Assembly: GCA_000721275.1 (NCBI GenBank)
Contig: JOFO01000034.1
Span: 1 to 64,000 of the forward strand
Reading direction: 5' to 3'
DNA: 64,000 nt
From: Microtetraspora glauca
GTDB lineage: Bacteria; Actinomycetota; Actinomycetes; Streptomycetales; Streptomycetaceae
Each line of letters opens with the position of its first letter. Positions within the stretch are counted from its first letter, which is position 1. This document shows positions 35,147 to 43,775 of the stretch, in pieces. Position numbers and translations under genes: made by a program. Under the pieces are notes generated by a model that saw only the letters and a list, made by a program, of their open reading frames with translations, was not told the DNA's origin and searched no databases.

Positions 35147-36535
35147 TCAGTCGTGGGAGTGCAGAGGCTTGCCGGCCAGGGCCAGGTGGGCCTCGCCGAG
35201 CGCCTCGTTCTGCGTCGGGTGGGCGTGGATGAGCTGCGCGACCTCGGCCGGCAGCGCCTCCCAGTTGTAGATCAGCTGCGCTTCGCCGACCTGCTCGCCC
35301 ATGCGGTCACCGACCATGTGGACGCCGACCACGGCACCGTCCTTGACCTGGACGAGCTTGATCTCGCCCGCGGTCTTCAGGATCTTGCTCTTGCCGTTGC
35401 CCGCGAGGTTGTACTTGAGGGCGACGACCTTGTCCGCGCCGTAGATCTCCTTGGCCTTGGCCTCGGTGATGCCGACGGAGGCGACCTCGGGGTGGCAGTA
35501 CGTCACCCGGGGCACGCCGTCGTAGTCGATCGGGACGGTCTTCAGACCGGCCAGCCGCTCCGCGACGAGGATGCCCTCGGCGAAGCCGACGTGCGCGAGC
35601 TGGAGCGTCGGGACCAGGTCGCCGACCGCGGAGATCGTGGGCACGTTGGTCCGCATGTACTCGTCCACCAGGACGTAGCCGCGGTCCATCGCGATGCCCT
35701 GCTCCTCGTAGCCGAGGCCGGCCGAGACCGGGCCGCGGCCGATGGCGACGAGCAGCACCTCGGCCTCGAAGGTCTTGCCGTCGGCGAGGGTGACCTTCAC
35801 GCCGTTCTCGGTGTACTCGGCGCTCTGGAAGAAGGTGCCGAGGTTGAACTTGATGCCCCGCTTGCGGAAGGCGCGCTCCAGGAGCTTCGAGCTGTTCTCG
35901 TCCTCGACCGGCACGAGGTGCTTCATGCCCTCGATCACCGTCACGTCGGTGCCGAAGGACTTCCACGCGGAGGCGAACTCGACGCCGATCACACCGCCGC
36001 CGAGGATGATGGCGGACTCCGGCACACGGTCCAGGGTGAGGGCGTGGTCCGAGGTGATGATGCGGTTGCCGTCGATCTCCAGGCCGGGCAGGGACTTCGG
36101 CACGGAACCGGTGGCGAGGAGGACGTGGCGGCCCTCGACCCGGCGCCCGTCGACGTCGACGGAGGTCGGGGAGGACAGACGGCCGGTGCCCTCGATGTAG
36201 GTGACCTTGCGGGAGGCGACGAGACCCTGCAGACCCTTGTAGAGGCCCGAGATCACGTCGTCCTTGTACTTGTGCACGGCCTTGATGTCGATGCCCTCGA
36301 AGGAGGCCCTGACACCGAACTGCTCCGCCTCGCGGGCCTGGTCGGCGACCTCGCCGGCGTGGAGCAGGGCCTTCGTCGGGATGCAGCCGTTGTGCAGGCA
36401 GGTGCCGCCGAGCTTGTTCTTCTCGATCAGTGCGACGTCCAGGCCCAGCTGCGCTCCGCGCAGCGCCGCGGCGTAACCGCCGCTACCGCCGCCGAGGATC
36501 ACTAGGTCGAAAACGGTGCTGGCGTCGTTCGCCAC
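35147..36535 (-). CDS. lpdA: Dihydrolipoamide dehydrogenase (E3)
   Basis: The product (462 residues from GTG 36535) re-oxidises dihydrolipoyl groups with FAD and NAD. It has the FAD motif [15 protein letters not shown], the redox disulfide [15 protein letters not shown] (Cys46 and Cys51), the NAD-binding motif [17 protein letters not shown] and the catalytic base region IHAHPTQNE near the C-terminus. It is preceded by GGAGGACGT and followed by 62 bases before the E2 gene, so the two are likely one operon. A longer frame upstream of GTG 36535 does not fit the family. Confidence 0.97.
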   Translation of the reverse strand: MANDASTVFDLVILGGGSGGYAAALRGAQLGLDVALIEKNKLGGTCLHNGCIPTKALLHAGEVADQAREAEQFGVRASFEGIDIKAVHKYKDDVISGLYKGLQGLVASRKVTYIEGTGRLSSPTSVDVDGRRVEGRHVLLATGSVPKSLPGLEIDGNRIITSDHALTLDRVPESAIILGGGVIGVEFASAWKSFGTDVTVIEGMKHLVPVEDENSSKLLERAFRKRGIKFNLGTFFQSAEYTENGVKVTLADGKTFEAEVLLVAIGRGPVSAGLGYEEQGIAMDRGYVLVDEYMRTNVPTISAVGDLVPTLQLAHVGFAEGILVAERLAGLKTVPIDYDGVPRVTYCHPEVASVGITEAKAKEIYGADKVVALKYNLAGNGKSKILKTAGEIKLVQVKDGAVVGVHMVGDRMGEQVGEAQLIYNWEALPAEVAQLIHAHPTQNEALGEAHLALAGKPLHSHD

Positions 36536-36854
36536 GTCACGTCCTCCATGCATGTGCGCTCGTCGCCGGTCGTCGATGACCAGGCGGCGGCTCCGGTGTC
36601 CGGCCGCATTATTTCGGCCCTGTGGTGGGGGCCCTGTCCTGCCGAGAACCCATCTTCGCACTTGTTGACGGACAGCGGGACGCGGGGCCGGTGGATGAGA
36701 CCGGGCGATCGTCCGTACGGGCGCCCACCAGGGCGTACGAAGATACGGATTTCGTCGCGGGCGAACAGCCGCCCGGCGGGCCCGGGCCGCCCCGGGCACG
36801 GGGAAGGCCCCGGAGCCGGGGGCGTCCGGGGCCTTCCGTCGCGGCGGCGGTCCG
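36536..36854 (-). other. Intergenic region between pepA end and lpdA start
   Basis: About 320 bases without a gene. It contains the lpdA promoter region and the pepA terminator at 36802-36837. No riboswitch or operator stood out. Confidence 0.45.
36802..36837 (-). terminator. pepA terminator hairpin
   Basis: GGAAGGCCCCGGA at 36802-36814 pairs perfectly with TCCGGGGCCTTCC at 36825-36837 around a 10-base G-rich loop, 18 bases past the pepA stop. Confidence 0.85.
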
Positions 36855-38363
36855 TCAGAGCTCGCCGGCCGCCGTCAGCTCGGCGAGGCGCACCAGGGTG
36901 CGGACCGAGGAGCCGGTGCCGCCCTTGGGGGTGTAGCCGTACGGGGCGCCCTCGTGGAAGGCCGGGCCCGCGATGTCCAGGTGGGCCCAGGTGATGCCCT
37001 CGCCCACGAACTCCTGCAGGAAGAGACCGGCGACCAGGCCGCCGCCCATCCGCTCGCCCATGTTCGCGATGTCGGCGGTGGGGGAGTCCATGCCCTTGCG
37101 CAGGTCGGCCGGGAGCGGCATCGGCCAGGACTGCTCGCCGACCTCCTCCGCGACCTCGTGCAGCGCGGTGCGGAAGTCGTCGTCGTTGGCCATCACGCCG
37201 AAGGTGCGGGCGCCCAGCGCCAGCATCATCGCGCCGGTCAGCGTCGCCACGTCGACGATCGCGTCCGGGTGCTCCTCGGAGGCGCGGGTCAGCGCGTCGG
37301 CGAGGACGAGCCGGCCCTCGGCGTCGGTGTTCAGGACCTCGACGGTCTTGCCGCTGTACATGCGCAGCACGTCACCCGGGCGGGTGGCGGAGCCGGACGG
37401 CATGTTCTCGGCGAGGGCGAGCCACGCCGTGACGTTGACCTCCAGGCCCAGGCGGGCCGCGGAGACGACGGCGGCGAGGACGGCGGCGGCGCCGGCCATG
37501 TCGCACTTCATGGTCTCGTTGTGGCCGGCCGGCTTCAGGGAGATGCCGCCCGAGTCGTAGGTGATGCCCTTGCCGACGAAGGCCAGCGACTTCTCCGCCT
37601 TCGGGTGGGTGTACGCGACCTTGACCAGGCGCGGCGGGTTCACCGAGCCGGAGCCGACGCCGAGGATGCCGCCGTAGCCGCCCTTGGCCAGCGCCTTCTC
37701 GTCGAGGACCTGGACCTTGAGGCCGTGCTCCTTGCCGAGGGCCTGGGCGACGGCGGCGAAGCCGGCCGGGTTCAGCTCGTTCGGCGGGGTGTTGACGAGG
37801 TCGCGGGCGCGGTTGATCTCCTCGGCCACGGCCAGGGCGCGGTCCGCGGCGGCCTTGTGGGCCTTGTCGCGCGGCTTGGCGCCGAGCAGCGCCACCTCGG
37901 CGAGCGGCTTCTTCGCGTCCTTCGGCTGCTCCTTGAAGGCGTCGAAGGAGTACGCGCCCAGCAGCGCGCCCTCGGCGATCGCGCCGGCGCCCTCGGGGGA
38001 CTCGACCGGCAGCGCGAACGCGGCCTTCTTCGAGCCGGTGAGGAGACGGGCGGCGGTGCCGGCGGCGCGGCGCAGGGTCTCGGAGTCGTACTCCTCGCCG
38101 TCCTCGGGGGCGGAGCCGAGGCCGACGGCGAGCACGACGGGGGCCTTCAGGCCGGCGGGCGCGGGCAGCTTGGTGGCCTCACCCTCGGCACCCGAGGCGC
38201 CCAGGGTCTCCAGGACGGCGGCGAGCCGGCCGTCGAACGCCTTGTCGACGGCCTCCGCGCCCGGGGCGACGACCAGCGTCTTCCCGGCCTTCGCGACGCC
38301 GACGACGAGGGCGTCGGCACGCAGCGTCGCCGCTCCGGCAGTGCTGAGAGTGAGAGCAGTCAC
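36855..38363 (-). CDS. pepA: Leucyl aminopeptidase (M17)
   Basis: The product (about 502 residues from GTG 38363) is a zinc/manganese exopeptidase that removes N-terminal residues, mainly Leu, in the cytoplasm. The M17 catalytic region is intact: VGKGITYDSGGISLKPAG (metal Lys/Asp), MKCDMAGAAAVLAA, and the signature NTDAEGRLVLADAL. The N-terminal regulatory domain precedes an AEEINRARDLVNTPPNELNP hinge. A longer in-frame N-terminus exists upstream but lacks an aminopeptidase-like sequence. It diverges from the exopolysaccharide cluster and has its own terminator. Confidence 0.96.
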   Translation of the reverse strand: MTALTLSTAGAATLRADALVVGVAKAGKTLVVAPGAEAVDKAFDGRLAAVLETLGASGAEGEATKLPAPAGLKAPVVLAVGLGSAPEDGEEYDSETLRRAAGTAARLLTGSKKAAFALPVESPEGAGAIAEGALLGAYSFDAFKEQPKDAKKPLAEVALLGAKPRDKAHKAAADRALAVAEEINRARDLVNTPPNELNPAGFAAVAQALGKEHGLKVQVLDEKALAKGGYGGILGVGSGSVNPPRLVKVAYTHPKAEKSLAFVGKGITYDSGGISLKPAGHNETMKCDMAGAAAVLAAVVSAARLGLEVNVTAWLALAENMPSGSATRPGDVLRMYSGKTVEVLNTDAEGRLVLADALTRASEEHPDAIVDVATLTGAMMLALGARTFGVMANDDDFRTALHEVAEEVGEQSWPMPLPADLRKGMDSPTADIANMGERMGGGLVAGLFLQEFVGEGITWAHLDIAGPAFHEGAPYGYTPKGGTGSSVRTLVRLAELTAAGEL

Positions 38364-38657
38364 GGTGGTGAATTCTCGCTTCCATTGAGTTCTGTGGCGG
38401 TCGAGGGATGGGCCGACCGAGCCCGCCGCATCGTATTTCGGCCCGATGAGCGCCGAGAACGAGCCTACGCTCGCTCGCCCGGTTCGCTCACGGCGGCGTC
38501 GATTCACTCATCCGGGGTGTCTCTTTCATGTTTGTCCTTCCGGCTCCCGGGCCGGAGCGACACTCGCCTCATTCACGCGAGGGCGGCACCCGCGCCCTCG
38601 CTTCATCTCCACAGGTCCTCCCGCGTCCGGGGACCTGCCGAGGGGGGACACCACACC
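38364..38657. promoter_or_regulatory. Divergent promoter and structured leader of the exopolysaccharide cluster
   Basis: This 294-base region separates leftward pepA from the rightward cluster. Near the cluster start are two hairpins: GCGAGGGCG/CGCCCTCGC (38577-38585/38593-38601) and CAGGTCC/GGACCTG (38612-38618/38631-38637). The latter ends 20 bases before the ATG at 38658, leaving AGGGGGGA as the ribosome binding site. This could be a regulatory leader. I see no match to known riboswitch cores. Confidence 0.5.
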
Positions 38658-40760
38658 ATGCACGCGAACAGATCCCGCATGCCCGCGACCGCGCCGAGGA
38701 AGGCCGGAAACAGCGGGGCGCCGCGCCGCGCCGGCCGCACCGCCGGGGCGCTCGCCGCCGCCGCGCTCCTCGCCTGCGTGGTGCCGTCCGCCCAGGCCGT
38801 GGCGGCCCCGGAGCCGCGGATCGACCTCACCGTGCTGGTCGTCGACGACGGCGGCACCGCGATCGAGGCGATCACCGCCGAACTGAAGGGCTCCGGCGTC
38901 CCGTACCGCGTCCTCGACCTGAACGACCCGAACCGGCCCGTCCTCACCCCCGCCTTCCTCAGCGAACCCTCCGACAGCGCGACCGGCCGCCCCCGCGCCC
39001 GGTACCAGGGCGTCGTCCTGCCGCACGAGACGGCCTTCGGCCCCGACTCCGCCGAGCACGCCGCGCTCCAGGCGTACGAGCGCGCCTTCGGCATCCCGCA
39101 GGTCGACGCCTACACCTGGTCCCACCCCGGCGTCGGCCTCGACTACACCAGCGACGGCGGCTGGTCCGGCGTCCTCGACGGGGTCACCGCCGGCGTCACC
39201 CCGGCCGGCGCCGCCGGCCCCTTCGGCTACCTCGCCGGCAGCCTGACCTTCGAGGACAACGACCCGGCGGTCTCCGAGAGCTACGGCTACGCGGGCCGCC
39301 CCCGGGCCGGCTACACCAGCTACGTCGACATCCCCGTCGACGGGGCGGGCGGCGGCCGGGCCAGCCTGGTCGGCGAGTACGCCGCCGACGGGCGCCGCGA
39401 ACTCGTCGTCACCTTCGCCTACAACCAGCACCAGCGGCAGTTCCGCGCCCTCTCCCGCGGCATCGTCGAATGGCTCACCCAGGGCGTCCACCTCGGCCGC
39501 TCCCGCAACTACCTCTCCGTCCACGTCGACGACGTCTTCGCGCCCGACGCCCGCTGGGACACCGTCCGCGACTGCACCCCCGGCGACCTCGACTGCGCCG
39601 GCGGCGACCCGGAGGCGGTGAACCCCATCCGGATGACCGCCGCCGACGCCACGTACGCCGCCGCCTGGCAGAAGGCGTCCGGCTTCACCCTCGACATGGT
39701 CTACAACGGCGGCCAGGGCGAGCAGTGGAAGGCCGCGCACGGCGGCAGCGACCCGCTCGCCGCCCGGCTGATCGCCGACCGCGCCCAGTACCGCTGGATC
39801 AACCACACCTACACCCACCCCTACCTCGGCTGCGTCCAGGACAACACCACCGTGCCCTGGCGGTGCGCCACCGACGCCTCCGGCAACACCCTCTGGGTCG
39901 GCCGCGCGGAACTCTCCGCCCAGATCCGCAACAACCTCGACTGGGCCGCCCGCAAGGGCATCTCCGTCGACCGCTCCGAACTCGTCACCGGCGAGCACTC
40001 CGGCCTCAGAACCCTGCCCCAGCAGCCCGCCGACAACCCCCACCTCGCCGGCGCCCTCGCCGACAACGGCGTGAAGTGGACGGCCAGCGACAACTCCCGC
40101 GAGCCCCGCCAGCGGGCCGTCGGCGCCGCGAAGACCGTGCCCCGGCACCCGATGAACGTCTACTACAACGTCGGCACCGCCGCCGAGATGACCGACGAGT
40201 ACAACTGGATCTACACCTCCCGCGCCGACGGCGGCAGCGGCGTCTGCGAGTCGAACCCCGCCTCGACCTGCCTGCCCGCCCCGCTCGACCCGGCCACCGG
40301 CTTCGCGGAGCACATCGTCCCGCAGGAGGCCCGCACCGCCCTCGGTCACGTCGTCGCCAACGACCCGCGCCCGCACTACGTCCACCAGTCGAACCTGGCG
40401 GAGGAGCGGCTGCTCTACCCCGTCCTCGACCGGATCCTCGCCGACTACCGGGCGCTCTTCGCCGCCGACACCCCGCTGGTGAACCCCAGTCAGAAGGAGG
40501 TCGGCGTCGAGCTGACCCGCCGCGACGCCTGGGACGCCGCCCTCGCCGCCGGCCGGGTCACCGCGTACCGCGTCGGCACCACCGTCACCGTCAAGGCGCC
40601 CGCCGGCGTGCAGATCCCCGTCACCGTCCCCGAGGGCACCCGCAAGCGCCTCGTCCTCGGCAGCACCGCCTTCGGCACCCCGTACGCCGGCAGCCGCTCC
40701 GCCTGGACCGCGCCCGAACCGCTCCAGACCGCCGTCACGCTCCAGCTCCCGACCGCCTGA
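38658..40760 (+). CDS. Secreted polysaccharide deacetylase, CE4/CE18-like (Agd3-like)
   Basis: The 700-residue product has a basic, twin-Arg-containing N-terminus and a hydrophobic signal segment (about 28-48) ending AQAVAA, so it is exported. The N-terminal half begins IDLTVLVVDDGGTAIEAITA. The catalytic half carries the metal-dependent deacetylase motifs: Asp-Asp in SVHVDDVFAPDARW (residues 291-292) and H-x3-H in WINHTYTHPYLG (His383, His387), then VTGEHSGLRTLPQQPADNPH. Spacing and overall length resemble CE18 deacetylases such as fungal Agd3 rather than a minimal NodB domain. It likely deacetylates N-acetylgalactosamine-containing exopolysaccharide outside the cell. First gene of a five-gene rightward cluster. 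Confidence 0.85.
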   Translation: MHANRSRMPATAPRKAGNSGAPRRAGRTAGALAAAALLACVVPSAQAVAAPEPRIDLTVLVVDDGGTAIEAITAELKGSGVPYRVLDLNDPNRPVLTPAFLSEPSDSATGRPRARYQGVVLPHETAFGPDSAEHAALQAYERAFGIPQVDAYTWSHPGVGLDYTSDGGWSGVLDGVTAGVTPAGAAGPFGYLAGSLTFEDNDPAVSESYGYAGRPRAGYTSYVDIPVDGAGGGRASLVGEYAADGRRELVVTFAYNQHQRQFRALSRGIVEWLTQGVHLGRSRNYLSVHVDDVFAPDARWDTVRDCTPGDLDCAGGDPEAVNPIRMTAADATYAAAWQKASGFTLDMVYNGGQGEQWKAAHGGSDPLAARLIADRAQYRWINHTYTHPYLGCVQDNTTVPWRCATDASGNTLWVGRAELSAQIRNNLDWAARKGISVDRSELVTGEHSGLRTLPQQPADNPHLAGALADNGVKWTASDNSREPRQRAVGAAKTVPRHPMNVYYNVGTAAEMTDEYNWIYTSRADGGSGVCESNPASTCLPAPLDPATGFAEHIVPQEARTALGHVVANDPRPHYVHQSNLAEERLLYPVLDRILADYRALFAADTPLVNPSQKEVGVELTRRDAWDAALAAGRVTAYRVGTTVTVKAPAGVQIPVTVPEGTRKRLVLGSTAFGTPYAGSRSAWTAPEPLQTAVTLQLPTA

Positions 40761-40786
40761 CCAGCACGCTCTGGGGGGACACGCAC

Positions 40787-42319
40787 ATGCCGAGCAGTGG
40801 CCGTCACGTCACCATGCTCACCGAGGGGACCTATCCGCACGTCCACGGCGGCGTCAGCACCTGGTGCGACCAGCTCGTCCGGGGCATGCCCGAGGTCACC
40901 TTCGAGATTCTCGCCCTCACCGGCAGCGGGCGCGAACCCGTCACCTGGGAGCTGCCGCCCAACGTCACCCGGCACACCGCGTTCCCGCTCTGGGGCCACC
41001 CCCGGGGGCCGGCCGCGCCCCGCGCGCGCCGGCCCCCGCGCGGGCGCGACCGCCGCCGCTTCCTCGCCGCGTACGAGCGCTTCCTGCTCGCGCTCCTCGA
41101 CCCGGACGCCGGCCACGACCTCGCCGGCGGCCTCTACGAACTGGCCGCGCTCGCCCGCGACGGCCGGCTCACCCCGGCCCTCCGCTCCGAGCAGGCCCTG
41201 CGCACCCTCATGTGGATCTGGACCATGCCCCATCTGCCCACCCGGGCCGCCGGACCCACCGTCCACGACGCCCTCACCGCCACCGACCTGCTGGAACACG
41301 CCCTGCGGCCGCTCGGCGCCCGGATAGCCGACGGCAGCGTGGCGCACGCCGTCTCCAGCGGCCTCGCCACCCTGCCCGCGCTCGCCGCGCAGCACTTCGA
41401 AGGGGCGCCCTTCCTGCTCACCGAACACGGCATCTACCTCCGCGAGCGCTACCTCGGCTACCGCACCGAGACCCAGCGCTGGCCCGTGAAGGCCCTCATG
41501 CTCGGCTTCTATCGCGAGCTCACCTCCCTCGGCTACCGCCAGGCCGACCTCATCACCCCGTGCAACCAGTACAACCGGCGCTGGGAGGAGCGCGGCGGCG
41601 CCCCCGCCGACCGCATCCGCACCGTCTACAACGGCGTCGACCCCGCCCTCTTCCCCGAGGCCGGACCCGAACCCGAGACCCCGACGCTCAGCTGGTGCGG
41701 CCGGGTCGACCCCATCAAGGACCTGGAGACCCTGATCCGGGCGTACGCCATCTCCCGCGCCGAACTCCCCGAGCTGCGGCTCCGGCTCTTCGGCCCGGTC
41801 CCGGCCGGGAACGAGGACTACCGCACCCGCCTGGAGAAGCTCGCCGCCGAACTCGGCGTCACCGACGGCGTCTCCTTCGAGGGCCGGGTCTCCGACGTGC
41901 CGTCCGCCTACGCCGCCGGCAGCGTGGTGATGCTCTCCTCCATCAGCGAGGGCTTCCCCTTCTCCCTCATCGAGGCCATGTCCTGCGGCCGGGCCACCGT
42001 CTCCACCGACGTCGGAGGGGTACGGGAGGCGGTCGGCGACACCGGCATCGTCGTCCCGCCCCGCGAACCGGCCGTCATGGCCGCCGCCGTCTCCGCCCTG
42101 CTGCGCGACGGCGCCCGCCGCGCCGAACTCGGCCGGCGGGCCCGGCAGCGGGTCATCGACGAGTTCACCCTCCACCGCTCGGTCGACGGCTTCCGCCGCA
42201 TCTACCGCGAACTCGCCGCGCCCCGCACCGCTCCGCCCGCCCCGGCGCCGCCGCTGCGCGTCAGCATCCCGTCCCCGCGCCGTTCCGCGCCCCGCGTCCC
42301 GGAAGGCACCCCGGCATGA
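40787..42319 (+). CDS. PelF-type GT4 glycosyltransferase
   Basis: The 510-residue product starts MPSSGRHVTMLTEGTYPHVH, the PelF-like N-terminus with HVHGGVSTWCDQL as donor-site glycine loop. The C-terminal GT-B domain has YNGVDPALFPEAG and WCGRVDPIKDLETLI. EGFPFSLIEAMSCGRATVST contains the GT4 E-x7-E motif (Glu388, Glu396), followed by DVGGVREAV. A Pro/Arg-rich insert occurs at about 68-86. PelF polymerises UDP-GalNAc-type precursors in Pel synthesis, and fungal Gtb3 is also GT4. Its stop overlaps the membrane-protein ATG (ATGA), so both are coupled. Cytoplasmic. Confidence 0.93.
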   Translation: MPSSGRHVTMLTEGTYPHVHGGVSTWCDQLVRGMPEVTFEILALTGSGREPVTWELPPNVTRHTAFPLWGHPRGPAAPRARRPPRGRDRRRFLAAYERFLLALLDPDAGHDLAGGLYELAALARDGRLTPALRSEQALRTLMWIWTMPHLPTRAAGPTVHDALTATDLLEHALRPLGARIADGSVAHAVSSGLATLPALAAQHFEGAPFLLTEHGIYLRERYLGYRTETQRWPVKALMLGFYRELTSLGYRQADLITPCNQYNRRWEERGGAPADRIRTVYNGVDPALFPEAGPEPETPTLSWCGRVDPIKDLETLIRAYAISRAELPELRLRLFGPVPAGNEDYRTRLEKLAAELGVTDGVSFEGRVSDVPSAYAAGSVVMLSSISEGFPFSLIEAMSCGRATVSTDVGGVREAVGDTGIVVPPREPAVMAAAVSALLRDGARRAELGRRARQRVIDEFTLHRSVDGFRRIYRELAAPRTAPPAPAPPLRVSIPSPRRSAPRVPEGTPA

Positions 42320-43755
42320 GCGGCTCCCTCTGGCTGAAGCCCCCGACCACCACCCCGCCGCCCCTGCCGGCCGTCCCCGGCCCGCGCACACCCGACCCCG
42401 GCGCCGGGTGGGCGGCGGCCGGCGTCGCCGCCGACCCCCTCGACGAACTCGCCCTGCGCCTCGACGAGTTCGCCGCCGCGGCCGTCCACCCCGACGAGAT
42501 AGCCGCCCTGCTCGAATCCGACGGCATGACCGACGACCACATCCGCCTCACCTACGGGCGGAACGATTCCTTCGCGCTCGCCGAAGACCTGTACGCGCGC
42601 GTCCGCGGGCGCCGGCCGGCCCCGCCCCCCACCGCCCCCGCCGCCCCCGGCCCGGCCGAACGCCTCGGCGGCTGCCTGCTGCGCGGCCTCGTCTTCGCCC
42701 TCCCCGGCCTCGCCTACGTCCTCGCCGGACCCCTGCTCGCCGGACCCCCGGGGCGGTACGGGCTCCCCGCCGGCACCGTCCCGCTGCTCGCCGGCGCCGT
42801 CACCGGCTGGGTCTGGAACCAGGCCCTCTCCCACCGCGCCCACACCTGGCTCGGTCTCGGCGACCGGCCCGCCGCCGCCCGCGCCCTGCTCACCGGCGCC
42901 CCGGCCGGCGCGCTCGCCGGCACCGCCGTCGCCCTCCTCACCGCCCGCGACGGCGAACTCCCCGCCGCCGTCTTCGCCGCCGGGCAGTCCCTCTACCTGG
43001 CCGCCGCCACCGTCCTCCTCGTCCTCGGCCGCGAACGGGCCCTGCTCCTCGCCCTGCTGCCGCTGCTCGGCGCCCTCCCCGCCCTCCGCTGGGACCTGCC
43101 CGACCCGCTGCGCGCCGCCCTGCCCGCCCTCTCCCTCGCCGCCGCCTGCCTGATCGCCGCCCGGACACTGCGCCCCGGCACCGCGCGGGGCGCCGCCGGA
43201 CGGGGCGGACCGCCGCTCACGGCCTCCGTCCCGTACGGCCTCTTCGGGCTCGGCAGCGGCGTCCTGGTGCTGCACGCGGGGCTCGGCGACTCCCTCGCCG
43301 CCGGCACCGGCGCGGTCATCGCGCTCACCCTCTCCATGGGGCCCGCCGAATGGCTGCTGCACCGCTTCCGCGGCGGCAGCCTCGCCCGGCTGCGGACCCT
43401 CACCACCGCCCGCGCCTTCCGCCGCGCGGTCACCGGTACGCTCGTCCTCTGCCTCGGCGGCTACCTCACCGCGCTGCTCGCCCTCACCCTCACCGCGACC
43501 CTGCTCTGGCCCGGCACCCCCTGGCCCGGCCCGGACCGGCTGCTCGCCCTGCTGCTCATCGGCGCGGTGCTCTGGCTGGGACTGCTGCTCCAGGCGTTCG
43601 GCGAGGTCCTCGGCGCGGCGGCCGTCTGCCTGCTGGCCGCCGCCGCGCAGACCCTCGACCCGGCGGCCGGCCCGCTCGCCGCCGGGGGAGCGGCGGCCGT
43701 GCTGGCCGTCCTCAGCCACGTCCTGCTGGTCCGACCGACCGCCCACCGCCCCTGA
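42316..43755 (+). CDS. Polytopic membrane protein of the exopolysaccharide cluster
   Basis: The 479-residue product has a soluble N-terminal part (about 1-115) with IAALLESDGMTDDHIRLTYG and FALAEDLYARVRG, followed by about 10-12 hydrophobic helices to the C-terminus. Conserved-looking polar motifs inside the membrane part include WNQALSHRAHTWLGLGD and SMGPAEWLLHRFRGGSLARL. Starting in a 4-base overlap with the glycosyltransferase, it is the natural candidate for a partner that exports or anchors the polymer. It is similar in size and topology to PelG, although sequence identity to PelG is not evident. Function inferred from context. Confidence 0.78.
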   Translation: MSGSLWLKPPTTTPPPLPAVPGPRTPDPGAGWAAAGVAADPLDELALRLDEFAAAAVHPDEIAALLESDGMTDDHIRLTYGRNDSFALAEDLYARVRGRRPAPPPTAPAAPGPAERLGGCLLRGLVFALPGLAYVLAGPLLAGPPGRYGLPAGTVPLLAGAVTGWVWNQALSHRAHTWLGLGDRPAAARALLTGAPAGALAGTAVALLTARDGELPAAVFAAGQSLYLAAATVLLVLGRERALLLALLPLLGALPALRWDLPDPLRAALPALSLAAACLIAARTLRPGTARGAAGRGGPPLTASVPYGLFGLGSGVLVLHAGLGDSLAAGTGAVIALTLSMGPAEWLLHRFRGGSLARLRTLTTARAFRRAVTGTLVLCLGGYLTALLALTLTATLLWPGTPWPGPDRLLALLLIGAVLWLGLLLQAFGEVLGAAAVCLLAAAAQTLDPAAGPLAAGGAAAVLAVLSHVLLVRPTAHRP

Positions 43756-43775
43756 AGAACCGGGAAGCACCGCAC

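Noticed and set aside
38364-38657. A c-di-AMP (ydaO-type) riboswitch before the exopolysaccharide cluster
   Set aside because: Hairpins are present but the conserved ydaO core is not.
36954-40760. A single very long rightward frame of 1268 codons covering pepA and the deacetylase
   Set aside because: Its first half is antisense to pepA and is an artefact of the GC-rich codon pattern; only the part from ATG 38658 is a gene.
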